From assembly GCA_030683105.1 (NCBI GenBank), contig JAUXMZ010000031.1, positions 1 to 55,280 of the forward strand: 55,280 nt of DNA. The letters are read 5' to 3'. Both the position numbers and the translations under genes were made by a program. How positions within the stretch are numbered: the first letter of the stretch is position 1; each line of letters opens with the position of its first letter. Under the pieces are notes generated by a model. The model was given only the letters and a program-made list of their open reading frames with translations, searched no databases and had not been told where the DNA came from. Shown piece by piece: positions 8,337 to 20,728 of the stretch. The DNA comes from Burkholderiales bacterium (GTDB lineage Bacteria > Pseudomonadota > Gammaproteobacteria > Burkholderiales > SG8-41).

Positions 8337-10049
8337 ATGCGCGTCTCGCAGTTCTTTATCTCCACCCTCAAGGAAGCCCCTTCGGAAGCCGAGGTGGTCA
8401 GTCACCAACTGATGCTGCGGGCCGGGCTCGTCAAACGGCTCACCAGCGGCGTGTATACCTGGATGCCGCTCGGCCTGCGCGTGCTGCGCAAGGTCGAAAC
8501 CGTCATCCGCGAGGAAATGAACCGCAGCGGCGCCATCGAACTGCTGATGCCCGCGGTGCAGCCGGCCGAGTTGTGGCAGGAATCGACGCGCTGGGAACAA
8601 TACGGACCGGAACTGCTGCGCATCAAGGACCGCCACCAGCGCGACTTCTGCATCGGGCCGACCCACGAGGAGGTCATCAGCGACGTCGTCCGCCGCGAAA
8701 TCAAGAGCTACCGCCAGCTGCCGCTGAATTTTTACCAGATCCAGACCAAGTTTCGCGACGAAATCAGGCCGCGCTTCGGAGTGATGCGCGGCCGCGAATT
8801 CATCATGAAGGACGCCTATTCCTTTCATGCCGACAAGGCTAGCCTCGATGCAACGTACCAGGCGATGTACGAGTGCTACGGTCGTATTTTCACGCGCCTC
8901 GGCCTGAAGTTCCGGGCGGTGGCGGCCGACACCGGTTCCATCGGCGGCACCGGCTCGCACGAGTTTCACGTGCTCGCCGATTCCGGCGAGGATGCCATCG
9001 CCTACTGTCCCGACTCGGACTACGCCGCCAACGTCGAACTCGCCGAAGCGGTGGCCCCCGCCGCGCCGCGGGCAGCACCCGTGGCCGCGCTCGAGCGCGT
9101 GCACACCCCGGGCGTGAAAACCATCGCCGAGCTCTGCGCGTTTCTCAAAGTCGACGCGCAGCGCACGGTGAAGGCGGTCGTGGTCGAGGGCGCCGACGAT
9201 CAGCCGGTGCTGCTGCTGGTGCGTGGCGATCACGAGCTCAATCTGATCAAGGCCGGAAAGCTGGATGCGGTCAAAACGCCGGTCACGTTCGCTTCGGCTG
9301 AAGCGATCCGCGAGGCCTTCGGCGCCGACCCGGGCTCGCTGGGGCCCGTCGGTTTCAAGGGCATCGTCATCGCCGACCGCGCGCTCTTGGCACTGTCCGA
9401 TTTCGTCGTGGGCGCAAACGACACCGGCTATCACTACACCGGCGCCAATCCTGGGCGCGACTTCGCCGAACCCGCCTACGTCGACATCCGCAACGTCGTG
9501 ACCAATGACCCCAGCCCCGACGGCAGGGGCAGGCTCGAGATCCTGCGCGGCATCGAGGTCGGCCATATCTTCCAGTTGCGTACCAAGTATTCGAGAGCGA
9601 TGAACCTCGCTTATCTGGACGAGGCCGGAAAATCGCAGCTAATGGAAATGGGGTGTTACGGTATCGGTGTTACCCGCATCGTTGCCGCGGCTATCGAGCA
9701 GAATTACGACGAGCACGGCATCATTTTCCCGCGCGCCATGGCGCCCTTCGATGTCGCGATCGTGCCGATCGGCGCCGGCAAAAATGCCCAGGTCAGGGAA
9801 ACCGCCGAGCAGCTTTACACTGAACTCGCCGCCGCCGGCGTGGATGTGCTGCTCGACGACCGCGACGGGCGTCCCGGCGTCATGTTCTCCGACATGGAAC
9901 TGATCGGCGTGCCTCATCGCATCGTCGTCGGCGACCGCGGTCTGAAGCAGGGCCAGATCGAATATCAGGGCCGGCGGGACCCTACCGCACAGGCCGTCCC
10001 CTTGCCAGATGCGGTAAAATATGTAAAATCAAAGGCATGCGCAGACTGA
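8337..10049 (+). CDS. proS: Prolyl-tRNA synthetase (bacterial type with editing insertion)
   Basis: This class II synthetase charges tRNA-Pro. The 570-residue protein has motif 1 near [11 protein letters not shown], motif 2 in [21 protein letters not shown] (split across residues 135-157), and the C-terminal anticodon-binding domain ([19 protein letters not shown]). The insertion between motifs 2 and 3 (about residues 225-400) is the bacterial editing domain that hydrolyses Ala-tRNA-Pro. Its end overlaps the next gene by 13 bases. Confidence 0.97.
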   Translation: MRVSQFFISTLKEAPSEAEVVSHQLMLRAGLVKRLTSGVYTWMPLGLRVLRKVETVIREEMNRSGAIELLMPAVQPAELWQESTRWEQYGPELLRIKDRHQRDFCIGPTHEEVISDVVRREIKSYRQLPLNFYQIQTKFRDEIRPRFGVMRGREFIMKDAYSFHADKASLDATYQAMYECYGRIFTRLGLKFRAVAADTGSIGGTGSHEFHVLADSGEDAIAYCPDSDYAANVELAEAVAPAAPRAAPVAALERVHTPGVKTIAELCAFLKVDAQRTVKAVVVEGADDQPVLLLVRGDHELNLIKAGKLDAVKTPVTFASAEAIREAFGADPGSLGPVGFKGIVIADRALLALSDFVVGANDTGYHYTGANPGRDFAEPAYVDIRNVVTNDPSPDGRGRLEILRGIEVGHIFQLRTKYSRAMNLAYLDEAGKSQLMEMGCYGIGVTRIVAAAIEQNYDEHGIIFPRAMAPFDVAIVPIGAGKNAQVRETAEQLYTELAAAGVDVLLDDRDGRPGVMFSDMELIGVPHRIVVGDRGLKQGQIEYQGRRDPTAQAVPLPDAVKYVKSKACAD

Positions 10050-10720
10050 TCGCATCGATACTGGCGCTGCCGGTTATGGCGGCGATGGCGCTGCCGCTGC
10101 CGGCATGGGCTGGCGCGCAGGTCTACGAACCGCTGTCGGCCAGCGTGCAAGCCGGGCTGCAAACCGCTGTCAGCGACCAGGCCGTGCCTTTTCTCGCATT
10201 CGAGACCGAGCGCGAAGCGCGTGCCTGGCTAGGCGCGATGTCGGGAAAACTCGTCAAGCGCATACCGGACCGGGTGCAACGCGAGGAATTCCTGGTCACC
10301 GTGCACTACGAAGCCAAACGGGCCGGGCTCGATCCACAACTGGTGTTGAGTCTGATCCAGGCCGAAAGCAACTTCCGCAAATATGCGTTCTCCCGCGCCG
10401 GCGCCCGCGGTTTCATGCAGGTCATGCCGTTCTGGGCGCGCCTGATCGGTAAGCCTGATCACAATCTCTTTCACCTGCGCACCAATCTGCGCTATGGCTG
10501 CGTGATCCTCAAACACTACCTGAATCTGGAGAATGGCGACCTGTTCCGGGCGCTTGGACGCTACAACGGCAGCCTGGGCAAGGCCGAATATCCGACCACG
10601 GTAGTGCGCATCTTGCACAAGGACTGGCATTACTCATTGCACGCGGGCGACGCGCCACCCGCGATGCGTCCCGCGTCGGCACGCGCCATCACAGCCGCTT
10701 CCGCGTCCCCGCAAAATTAG
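10037..10720 (+). CDS. Periplasmic lytic transglycosylase (SLT domain)
   Basis: The 227-residue protein has a signal peptide (residues 1-25, ending LPAWA) and an SLT/lysozyme-like domain. The catalytic glutamate is in LIQAESNF (E110), followed by the family motifs [10 protein letters not shown] and GRYNGS. It should cleave peptidoglycan glycan strands non-hydrolytically. The start overlaps proS by 13 bases, a pairing often seen in betaproteobacteria. Its stop overlaps the stop of the convergent yihY gene. Confidence 0.9.
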   Translation: MRRLIASILALPVMAAMALPLPAWAGAQVYEPLSASVQAGLQTAVSDQAVPFLAFETEREARAWLGAMSGKLVKRIPDRVQREEFLVTVHYEAKRAGLDPQLVLSLIQAESNFRKYAFSRAGARGFMQVMPFWARLIGKPDHNLFHLRTNLRYGCVILKHYLNLENGDLFRALGRYNGSLGKAEYPTTVVRILHKDWHYSLHAGDAPPAMRPASARAITAASASPQN

Positions 10721-11967
10721 ACGTTTGCACCGTGCGCCGGCGCTGCCGCACTGGCGCGACCCGCGGCGCGAAACAGGTCATCGACAGACTGCTGCATCTG
10801 CCCGGCGATACTCGTGGAAATGTCGTGTGCCAGCGCGTCGATCTCAGCGTCGGCCTCACGCGCAGGAATCCTCTGTCCGGCGTTGAACACGAACATGCGA
10901 TACACATCCTCGACCTTGATCGACGCGGGATCGCGTTTGAGCACCCAGCCCGCGGGTATCGCCCGGCTGACCCACGTCGCGCCTATCATGGTATCGAGCA
11001 TGGCTTCAATGCGCTCGACACCCAGCCTGACCGCGCCATGGAGCTGCGACAGACTGACCACTTCGCCCTTGTGGTGGGCCCGCCACAGGATATTCAGTAT
11101 CTGCAGCGCATCGAAAAAATCACTGCCCGGCAGCGGCAGTGCATTGCTGGTTTGCTCGCGCCATTCGGGCATAGCCGCGACCACCAGCGCCCCGGACAGC
11201 ACGACCAGCCAGGACAGGTAAATCCACAGCAGGAAAATCGGCACGCTGGCAAAGGCGCCATACACCAGTTTGTAGGTCGCGACCTGGGTGATGAACAGGG
11301 CAAAACCTTGCTTCATGGCCTCGAACGCCAGACCGGCGAGCAAACCGCCGAACAAGGCGTCCAGAAACCTCAGGCGGCGGTTCGGCAGCGTAAAGTAGAG
11401 CAGCGACAGCGCGACAGCGGTGAGGATAATCGGCACGGTCTTGAGCAGGGCAACGCCGGCGCCGGGTATGTCGCTGACCAGGCCCAGCGACAGGCTCACC
11501 AGCCACGAGGTCAGCGACAGGCTCGCCCCTACCAGCAACGGTCCCACGGTCAGCAGCGTCCAGTAAATCAGAATGCGCTGGAAAACCGAACGCGGGTGCG
11601 ACACGCGCCAGATCTGGTTGAACGCAAGCTCTATGGTCATCAGCAACAAAATGGATGTGAAGACCAGAAACACGATACCGACCGCCGTCAGCTTTGCTGC
11701 ATTGGCCGCAAACTGCTCAGTATAGGTCGCGATCGCGCCCGCCGACTCGGGCAGCATATGTCCGAGCACAAAGCGCTGGAGCGCCTCGTTTATGTGCCCG
11801 AACACGGGAAAAGCGGACATCAGCGTCAAGGCCACCGTCACCAGCGGCACGATGGACAGCAGCGTGGTAAAGGTCAGACTGCTCGCAATCTGCAGGCAGC
11901 GGTCTTCGTAAAAGCGCCTCGCCACGATCTTCACCAGCTCGATCAGCGGTGGGGTTGGTTTAAGCAC
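10717..11967 (-). CDS. YihY/virulence factor BrkB family inner-membrane protein
   Basis: The 416-residue protein has about six membrane segments in its first 290 residues and the YihY signature near the N-terminus (ALTFTTLLSIVPLVTVALTL trimmed to 20). The C-terminal cytoplasmic region resembles a winged helix (LSQLHGAVRLGVERIEAMLD). Older databases call such genes RNase BN, but that activity belongs to another protein. The function is unknown. The gene is convergent with the transglycosylase and its stop shares bases with that gene's stop. Confidence 0.85.
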   Translation of the reverse strand: MLKPTPPLIELVKIVARRFYEDRCLQIASSLTFTTLLSIVPLVTVALTLMSAFPVFGHINEALQRFVLGHMLPESAGAIATYTEQFAANAAKLTAVGIVFLVFTSILLLMTIELAFNQIWRVSHPRSVFQRILIYWTLLTVGPLLVGASLSLTSWLVSLSLGLVSDIPGAGVALLKTVPIILTAVALSLLYFTLPNRRLRFLDALFGGLLAGLAFEAMKQGFALFITQVATYKLVYGAFASVPIFLLWIYLSWLVVLSGALVVAAMPEWREQTSNALPLPGSDFFDALQILNILWRAHHKGEVVSLSQLHGAVRLGVERIEAMLDTMIGATWVSRAIPAGWVLKRDPASIKVEDVYRMFVFNAGQRIPAREADAEIDALAHDISTSIAGQMQQSVDDLFRAAGRASAAAPAHGANV

Positions 11968-11993
11968 GGTTCGCCCTCGGCACGGGGATGTAG

Positions 11994-13314
<1,321 letters not shown>

Positions 13315-13318
<4 letters not shown>

Positions 13319-13695
13319 CTGCGCATCGTCTCCACCTGATCAGCGTGTACAGCCTGGTGGCACTGATCACCCTGTGCCTCACCTGGGAATTGTGGCTGGC
13401 GCCGCTGCGCCCTGGCGGTTCCTGGCTGGTGTTAAAAGTGCTGCCGCTGCTGGCGCCGCTGTTCGGTATCCTGCGCCGCAAACGCTATACCTACCAGTGG
13501 TCCTCGATGTTGATACTCGCTTACTTCACCGAAGGCGTGGTGCGCGGCTATACGGAAGCCGGTCTGGCGGCGCTGATCGCGCGCGTCGAAATCGCGCTGT
13601 CGCTGCTGTTTTTTCTCAGCGTCGTCGCTTATGTGCGGGCTACTGACAGGGAACGCGTTGCAGCTGCCACCGACAAATCTGCCGGGAAACCGTAA
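13315..13695 (+). CDS. DUF2069 family inner-membrane protein
   Basis: The 126-residue protein has about four hydrophobic segments (near residues 9-28, 38-53, 60-75, 88-108), a DUF2069 feature. Its function is unknown. It overlaps the preceding stop by ATGA and follows wrbA, the usual place of this family in betaproteobacteria. Confidence 0.85.
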
Positions 13696-13772
13696 CCCGA
13701 GCTGCAACGGTTACTCCCCTCCCACACGACCGACATAAATATCAATAAAAACAAATAGTTATGTAATTCCGG

Positions 13773-15314
13773 TTAGAGCTGAGGATTGAGGCGCTCGAGC
13801 TTGGAATGCAGCTTGTTGAGCGCGTTGATATACGCCTTGGCCGAAGCCACGACGATATCGGTATCCGCACCCTGGCCGTTCACGATGCGCCCGCTCTTGG
13901 AAAGCCTCACTGTGACCTCGCCCTGCGAATCGGTGCCGCTGGTGATGTTGTTCACCGAATACAGCAATAGTTCCGCGCCGCTGCTGACGATGCTCTCGAT
14001 CGCCTTGAACGTGGCATCAACAGGACCGCTGCCCTGTGACTGCGCCTGCTTTTCCGCGCCGTCTTCCAACACTACGATATTCGCGTACGGCAATTCGCCG
14101 GTCTCGGAATGGGCCGTCAGCGACACCAGGTTATAGTTTTCGTTCTCGAGGTGTTCTATCGCCTCCTCGCTGATCAGGGCCTGCAGATCCGCGTCGAAAA
14201 TTTCATGTTTCTTGTCGGCCAGGTCCTTGAAACGCTTGAAAGCGGCATTGAGCGCCTCTTCCGACGGCAGCACGACGCCGAGTTCTACCAGCCTCGCCTT
14301 GAACGCATTGCGGCCGCTGTGCTTGCCCAACACCAGCTTGTTGGCATTCCAGCCCACGTCTTCGGCACGCATGATCTCGTAGGTGTCGCGGCTTTTGAGC
14401 ACGCCATCCTGGTGGATGCCGGCTTCGTGCGCAAACGCGTTGGCGCCGACGATCGCCTTGTTGGGCTGCACCGTAAAACCGGTGATGCCGGAGACCAGCT
14501 TGGATGCCGGCACGATCTGCGTGGCATCGATGCCGGTTTCGCACGGAAACACGTCCTGGCGCGTGCGCACCGCCATCACGATTTCCTCAAGCGAGGCATT
14601 GCCGGCGCGCTCGCCCAGCCCGTTGATCGTGCATTCGACCTGGCGCGCGCCGTTGAGCACCGCGGACAGAGAGTTGGCGACGGCGAGCCCCAGGTCGTTG
14701 TGACAGTGGACCGACCACACCACCTTGTCCGAATTCGGAATGCGCTCGCGCAAGCTGCGGATCAGCGCGCCGAAATGCTCGGGCAGCGTATAGCCGACGG
14801 TATCGGGCACGTTGATGGTGGTGGCACCCGCCTTGATCACCTGCTCCAGGATGCGGCACAGAAAATCGATATCCGAGCGGCCGGCGTCTTCCGGGGAAAA
14901 TTCGACGTTATCCGTATATTCGCGCGCCCATTTCACCGCCTGCACCGCCTGAGCGATCACCTGCGTCGGCTCCATGCGCAGCTTCTTCTCCATGTGTATG
15001 GGCGAGGTCGCGATGAACGTATGGACCCGGGGATTTTTAGCCGCCCTGACCGCGTCACCGCAGCGCCGGATGTCACGCTCGTTGGCGCGCGCCAGTCCGC
15101 ACACCTGGCTGTCCCGCACCATTTTCGCCACCGCCTGCACCGCTTCGAAATCACCATCGCTCGCGGCCGGGAAACCCGCTTCTATCACGTCGACGCGCAT
15201 GCGCTCGAGTTGGTAGGCGATGCGGAGCTTTTCTTCCTTGGTCATGGATGCGCCGGGACTCTGCTCGCCATCGCGCATCGTGGTATCGAATATGATCAGT
15301 TTTTCCTTGCTCAT
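13773..15314 (-). CDS. leuA: 2-isopropylmalate synthase
   Basis: This enzyme condenses acetyl-CoA with 2-oxoisovalerate, the committed step of leucine synthesis. The 513-residue protein has the catalytic motif [16 protein letters not shown], the metal-binding [14 protein letters not shown] region and a C-terminal LeuA allosteric domain (about residues 390-510) for leucine feedback. ATG 15314 lies nine bases after GGGAG; the upstream ATG at 15323 touches that site and is unlikely. It ends the ilvBNC-psd-pssA-leuA block. Confidence 0.96.
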   Translation of the reverse strand: MSKEKLIIFDTTMRDGEQSPGASMTKEEKLRIAYQLERMRVDVIEAGFPAASDGDFEAVQAVAKMVRDSQVCGLARANERDIRRCGDAVRAAKNPRVHTFIATSPIHMEKKLRMEPTQVIAQAVQAVKWAREYTDNVEFSPEDAGRSDIDFLCRILEQVIKAGATTINVPDTVGYTLPEHFGALIRSLRERIPNSDKVVWSVHCHNDLGLAVANSLSAVLNGARQVECTINGLGERAGNASLEEIVMAVRTRQDVFPCETGIDATQIVPASKLVSGITGFTVQPNKAIVGANAFAHEAGIHQDGVLKSRDTYEIMRAEDVGWNANKLVLGKHSGRNAFKARLVELGVVLPSEEALNAAFKRFKDLADKKHEIFDADLQALISEEAIEHLENENYNLVSLTAHSETGELPYANIVVLEDGAEKQAQSQGSGPVDATFKAIESIVSSGAELLLYSVNNITSGTDSQGEVTVRLSKSGRIVNGQGADTDIVVASAKAYINALNKLHSKLERLNPQL

Positions 15315-15435
15315 GGTGCTCATCTCCCGTGCTGATAGTGCCCGTCATCAGCGCCATCCGCACTGCCGACAGTTAAATATAAATGCATCCCCGGGGCAAT
15401 TTTCTGCACCAGGCCGAAACAACGTGTGGGGTAGG

Positions 15436-15528
15436 TTATTTGTGCGCGCGGACGCGCAGCAGCAGCAGGCCGGCCAGCAGGGTGCTGGCGAGGAATATGA
15501 AAGCAATGGCCTGGGATAAGTAACTCAT
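15436..15528 (-). CDS. Possible 30-residue single-span membrane peptide
   Basis: The gap between pssA and leuA encodes MSYLSQAIAFIFLASTLLAG followed by LLLLRVRAHK and a stop. It is one uninterrupted hydrophobic helix with a basic C-terminal end, the layout of a small membrane peptide. No good Shine-Dalgarno sequence precedes it. A 30-residue open frame could be chance, though base composition here is coding-like. Confidence 0.4.
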   Translation of the reverse strand: MSYLSQAIAFIFLASTLLAGLLLLRVRAHK

Positions 15529-15582
15529 GCTGAAGAAATATAAAGGCTTTTTGCCCGATGCGCAAGCGGCGCTCGCGCGCCA

Positions 15583-16410
15583 CTAGGCGGCGGGCGGCGG
15601 GGGCGCCTTGCCCGAAGGCTTCTTGATCATGTCCCACACCCAGATCAGGTATCCGGATATGCCATAACTCACAAACAGGATGAACAGCATCTCCGGCAGT
15701 GTGCTGGAGAACATAAGGATGAACACCATGCCCATGGCAATCGCCACCACCACCGAAAACGGCACACTCTTGCGCAGGTTGATATCCTTGCCGCTGTAGA
15801 ACTTGAGATTGCTGACCATGGACAGTCCGGCGAACACGGTAAGCCCCCACGCCAGCCATCTGACGTCAGCGCCTTTTATCTGGTATTCGTTCAACGCCCA
15901 GACCAGACCCGTGACCAGGCACCCGGCGGCCGGACTCGGCAATCCCTGGAAAAAACGCTTATCGGCAACTTCGATCATGGTATTGAATCGCGCCAGGCGC
16001 AACGCCGCGCAAACGCAATAGATGAAGGCGGCGATCCAGCCGAGCTTGGTGGATAGCCAGGGCCCCAAAATCGAGATATTTTTTATCGAATCGAAATCCT
16101 TGAGCGCCCACACATAGACCACCAATGCCGGTGCCACCCCGAAAGCCACCATATCCGACAGGCTGTCGTACTCCGCGCCGAACGCGCTTTGGGTGCGGGT
16201 AAACCGCGCCACACGCCCGTCGAGGCCGTCGAACACCAGCGCCACAAAAATTGCGATGGCCGCCTGTTCGAACCGACCTCCCACCGCCTGCACGATGGCG
16301 TAAAACCCGGCAAACAGCGCGACCGTCGTCAGCAGGTTCGGCAGCCAATAGATGCCGCGCTTGGCAAACCGCGATTTTATGAAAAGCTTATGTTCTTTCG
16401 GCTCGTACAT
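15583..16410 (-). CDS. pssA: CDP-diacylglycerol-serine O-phosphatidyltransferase
   Basis: This integral membrane enzyme makes phosphatidylserine from CDP-diacylglycerol and serine. The 275-residue protein carries the CDP-alcohol phosphotransferase motif, visible as DGLDGRVARF followed by GAEYDSLSD. It starts 12 bases after psd, so synthesis and decarboxylation of phosphatidylserine are encoded together. A proline-rich tail (GKAPPPPAA) ends the protein. Confidence 0.94.
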   Translation of the reverse strand: MYEPKEHKLFIKSRFAKRGIYWLPNLLTTVALFAGFYAIVQAVGGRFEQAAIAIFVALVFDGLDGRVARFTRTQSAFGAEYDSLSDMVAFGVAPALVVYVWALKDFDSIKNISILGPWLSTKLGWIAAFIYCVCAALRLARFNTMIEVADKRFFQGLPSPAAGCLVTGLVWALNEYQIKGADVRWLAWGLTVFAGLSMVSNLKFYSGKDINLRKSVPFSVVVAIAMGMVFILMFSSTLPEMLFILFVSYGISGYLIWVWDMIKKPSGKAPPPPAA

Positions 16411-16421
16411 GATGATGACGC

Positions 16422-17066
16422 CTATGACAATACCGCAAGCACGGTTTCAGTGGCATAAACCTTGTCGCCCACGCTCACTCTGGGCACGGCGGTGAGCGGC
16501 AGATAAACGTCCACCCGGGAGCCAAAGCGGATAAAGCCAAACCGCTCGCCGCGGCGAAATGTCTGCCCCTTTTCAGCGTAGCACAGTATGCGCCGCGCGA
16601 TCAGACCGGCAACCTGGACGCAGGTGACATCAGCCCCGCCCGCAGTCCTCAGCCACAGCGCGCTGCGCTCGTTCTCAAGCGAGGCTTTCGACAGCGCCGC
16701 ATTCAGGAATTTCCCAGGAAAATACCAGACGTCCAGGATTTCGCAGTCGACCGGTATGCGATTCGAATGCACATTGAATACGTTCATGAACACGCTGATC
16801 CTGAGCGCGTCCCGATCCAGGTACGGATCCTGGGTGCGCTCCACAGCCACGATGCGGCCATCCGCCGGTGACAGCACAGCATCTGCTTCCTGCGGCACGA
16901 CTCGCGCCGGGTCGCGGAAAAACTGCACCATGAATAGCGTGACCAGCCACAGCGGCGACGCCCAGCCGAAACCGGCCAGCGCATGGACCGCGATTGCCGC
17001 GGCCGCGGTCGCGGCAAGAAACGGCCAGCCCTCGCGGGCGATGATGGGATGGGGGTAGCTGCTCAT
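16422..17066 (-). CDS. psd: Phosphatidylserine decarboxylase proenzyme
   Basis: This enzyme converts phosphatidylserine to phosphatidylethanolamine. The 214-residue form is the short type. The self-cleavage serine, which becomes the pyruvoyl group, is in [12 protein letters not shown] near the C-terminus. [16 protein letters not shown] is a family signature. I chose ATG 17066; upstream in-frame codons belong to a GGGTGAA repeat. The repeat abuts the ATG, leaving no Shine-Dalgarno sequence, so translation may rely on coupling or a leaderless-like mechanism. Confidence 0.93.
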   Translation of the reverse strand: MSSYPHPIIAREGWPFLAATAAAAIAVHALAGFGWASPLWLVTLFMVQFFRDPARVVPQEADAVLSPADGRIVAVERTQDPYLDRDALRISVFMNVFNVHSNRIPVDCEILDVWYFPGKFLNAALSKASLENERSALWLRTAGGADVTCVQVAGLIARRILCYAEKGQTFRRGERFGFIRFGSRVDVYLPLTAVPRVSVGDKVYATETVLAVLS

Positions 17067-17168
17067 GGGTGAAGGGTAAAGGGTAAAGGGTGAAGGGTGA
17101 AGGGTGAAGGGTGAAGGGCAGGTTGTGTCGTGTTTTTTCCCTTCACGCATTCACCCTTCACGCATTCA
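17067..17168. repeat. GGGTGAA/GGGTAAA heptamer repeat with facing arms
   Basis: The left arm (17068-17118) has seven copies of GGGTGAA or GGGTAAA. The right arm (17139-17170) is CCCTTCACGCATTCAC twice, continuing into the ilvC stop codon. It is the same element as at 5409-5519, again directly downstream of one stop codon and directly upstream of the next gene's ATG. Confidence 0.85.
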
Positions 17169-18245
<1,077 letters not shown>

Positions 18246-18276
18246 TTACCCCGTTATCCCCACGCGTCCCTGCCCG

Positions 18277-18768
18277 TTAGGCTTTAAGCACGCGATCGCC
18301 GCGCCCGATGCCGGAGGCCCCGGTGCGCACCGTCTCCATGATCGCGGTTCGGTCAATCGCATCCAGAAATGCGTCTAGCTTGGAACCGGTTCCGGTGAGT
18401 TCAATCGTATAATCCCGTTCCGTGACGTCGATGATACGCCCGCGGAAAATGTCCGCCATGCGTTTCATTTCCTCGCGGTCCTTGCCGATGGCGCGCACCT
18501 TGACGAGCATCAACTCGCGCTCGATATGATCGCCATCGGAAAGATCTACGACCTTGACCACGTCGATCAGTTTGTTGAGTTGCTTGGTGATCTGCTCAAT
18601 CACCTCGTCCGAGCCTGAAGTGACGATGGTCATGCGCGATAACGTCGCGTCTTCCGTCGGCGCCACGGTCAGCGACTCGATGTTGTAGCCGCGAGCCGAA
18701 AACAGTCCCGACACGCGTGACAGCGCCCCGGCTTCATTTTCCAGCAAAACAGAAATAATATGTCTCAT
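18277..18768 (-). CDS. ilvN: Acetolactate synthase small (regulatory) subunit
   Basis: The 163-residue protein has an N-terminal ACT domain (HIISVLLENEAGALSRVSGL) and the usual second regulatory domain (about residues 80-158). It activates the large subunit and confers valine feedback inhibition. It starts eight bases after the large-subunit gene. Symbols ilvN and ilvH are both used for this subunit. Confidence 0.95.
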   Translation of the reverse strand: MRHIISVLLENEAGALSRVSGLFSARGYNIESLTVAPTEDATLSRMTIVTSGSDEVIEQITKQLNKLIDVVKVVDLSDGDHIERELMLVKVRAIGKDREEMKRMADIFRGRIIDVTERDYTIELTGTGSKLDAFLDAIDRTAIMETVRTGASGIGRGDRVLKA

Positions 18769-18776
18769 ACGCTTCG

Positions 18777-20474
18777 TTATACGAGGATCATCTCGGACAG
18801 GCCCTTGCCGCCGGGCACCATCGGGAACACGTTCTCGGTCTGATCGGTAATAAAATTCAGGAATACCAGGTCTTTCTTGCGCGCAAAGGCTTCCTTGAGC
18901 GCTGGTTCGACGTCCGCGGGTTTCTCGACCTGGATGCCGACATGGCCATAGGCCTCCGCCAGTTTAACGAAATCGGGCAATGCGTCCATATATGATTCAG
19001 CGTAGCGGTTACCGTGGAAAAACTGCTGCCACTGCCGCACCATGCCCATATACCGGTTGTTGAGATTGACGATCTTGATCGGCAGGCGGTACTGCTTGCA
19101 GGTCGACAGTTCCTGGATGCACATCTGTATGCTCGCCTCGCCGGTCACGCACGCCACCGTCGACTTGGGATGCGCAAGCTGCACGCCCATCGCGTAAGGC
19201 AGCCCCACTCCCATTGTGCCCAGCCCGCCTGAATTGATCCAGCGCCGCGGCTTGTCGAACTTATAGAATTGCGCTGCCCACATCTGGTGCTGCCCGACGT
19301 CGGACGTCACGAACGCCTCGCCCTTGGTAATCTCGTAGAGCTTCTCGATCACGAACTGAGGCTTGATGATCTTGCTGGCCCGGTCGTACTTGAGGCAATC
19401 GCGGCCGCGCCATGCTTTGATTTGCTCCCACCAGGCTTTGAGCGCCGCCTGATCCGGCTTGTCCTTGGCAGCCTGCAACTGCCGGATCATCTCCTGCAGC
19501 ACGTCGCGCACATTGCCCACGACCGGAATATCGACCCGCACGCGCTTCGAGATCGACGAGGGATCGATGTCGACATGGATGATCTTTCGCGGCTGCTCGA
19601 AAAAATGATCGGGATTCCCGATGACCCGGTCATCGAACCGCGCGCCAATGGCTATCAGCACATCGCAATGCTGCATCGCCATGTTGGCTTCATAGGTGCC
19701 GTGCATGCCCAGCATGCCGACGAACTGGGCGTCGGTCGCCGGATACCCCCCCAGGCCCATCAGCGTATTGGTGCACGGGAAACCCAGCAACTTCACCAGT
19801 TTGGTGAGTTCCGCAGACGCGTCCCCCAGGATCACCCCACCGCCGGCGTAGATCATCGGCCGCTTGGCCGACATCAACATCTGCATGGCTTTCTTGATCT
19901 GCCCCGCATGCCCTTTGACGACCGGGTTGTAGGAGCGCATCACCACCTTGTCGGGATAGCTGAACTCCGTCTTCTCGGCCGTAATGTCTTTGGGAATGTC
20001 CACCACCACCGGACCCGGTCGCCCGGTGCCGGCGATATAGAAAGCCTTCTTGATGGTGGGTGCGATGTCCCTGACGTCCTTGACCAGGAAATTGTGTTTC
20101 ACGCACGGGCGCGTAATGCCGACGGTGTCGCACTCCTGGAATGCATCCTGGCCGATGGCGTGCGTCGGCACCTGGCCGGAGATGATCACCACCGGCACTG
20201 AATCCATATAGGCGGTCGCGATACCGGTCACCGCATTGGTCAGGCCCGGACCCGAAGTCACCAGCGCCACGCCAACCTTGTCAGTCGAGCGCGCATAGCC
20301 ATCCGCAGCATGCACCGCACCCTGCTCATGGCGGACCAGGATGTGCTTGACCTTACTCTGCTTAAAGAGCTCGTCGTATATGAACAAGACCGCGCCGCCA
20401 GGGTAGCCGAACACGTGCTCGACGCCCTCTTCCTGTAAGCACCGGATCACAATCTCAGCGCCAGTCAATTGCAT
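18777..20474 (-). CDS. ilvB: Acetolactate synthase large (catalytic) subunit
   Basis: This ThDP-dependent enzyme makes acetolactate or acetohydroxybutyrate from pyruvate and 2-ketobutyrate. The 565-residue protein has the N-terminal FGYPGGAVLF motif with the catalytic glutamate in VRHEQGAVHAADGYAR. In the C-terminal ThDP/Mg site it reads VTGEASIQM where GEG or GDG is usual, so the motif's third glycine is alanine. I chose ATG 20474 (MQLTGAEIVIRCLQEEG); an ATG at 20510 would add 12 residues. Confidence 0.96.
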   Translation of the reverse strand: MQLTGAEIVIRCLQEEGVEHVFGYPGGAVLFIYDELFKQSKVKHILVRHEQGAVHAADGYARSTDKVGVALVTSGPGLTNAVTGIATAYMDSVPVVIISGQVPTHAIGQDAFQECDTVGITRPCVKHNFLVKDVRDIAPTIKKAFYIAGTGRPGPVVVDIPKDITAEKTEFSYPDKVVMRSYNPVVKGHAGQIKKAMQMLMSAKRPMIYAGGGVILGDASAELTKLVKLLGFPCTNTLMGLGGYPATDAQFVGMLGMHGTYEANMAMQHCDVLIAIGARFDDRVIGNPDHFFEQPRKIIHVDIDPSSISKRVRVDIPVVGNVRDVLQEMIRQLQAAKDKPDQAALKAWWEQIKAWRGRDCLKYDRASKIIKPQFVIEKLYEITKGEAFVTSDVGQHQMWAAQFYKFDKPRRWINSGGLGTMGVGLPYAMGVQLAHPKSTVACVTGEASIQMCIQELSTCKQYRLPIKIVNLNNRYMGMVRQWQQFFHGNRYAESYMDALPDFVKLAEAYGHVGIQVEKPADVEPALKEAFARKKDLVFLNFITDQTENVFPMVPGGKGLSEMILV

Positions 20475-20506
20475 AGCCCTACTCGATTCAAAAACGGGAA
20501 CACGAA

Positions 20507-20535
20507 ACATTACCGTTTGGCAGCACTTTGGTCAA
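20507..20535 (-). promoter_or_regulatory. Predicted sigma-70 promoter of the ilvB operon
   Basis: On the minus strand, TTGACC (20535-20530) and TAATGT (20512-20507) are separated by 17 bases and lie about 35 bases upstream of ilvB ATG 20474. No branched-chain-codon-rich leader peptide or attenuator was seen in the 254-base gap up to the sigma-factor gene. Confidence 0.5.
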
Positions 20536-20728
20536 GCAAAATATCCCTGTAAACAGTATGATAGGCATGACACCGGCCCCGCAGAACGGTGCTGCTTGCG
20601 CCCTGCCGACGATTTGTTAAGATGCATTCAAACGCGCCGATAGCGCTTGCGGTACAGCAAGGTAGCGAGGTTGTGCGAATACGCAGTGCAGTGCGTAAGC
20701 TCCTATAAAAACAGACAAGGCTCCGCCC

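Noticed and set aside
8280-9566. 428-codon open frame antisense to proS
   Set aside because: It is a high-GC shadow of proS with no motif and a low-complexity composition.
10717-11967. Ribonuclease BN
   Set aside because: YihY-family proteins carry this old label, but they are membrane proteins with no nuclease motif.
20475-20728. Attenuator or leader peptide for ilvB
   Set aside because: No short frame with runs of Val, Leu or Ile codons and no alternative terminator pair was seen.
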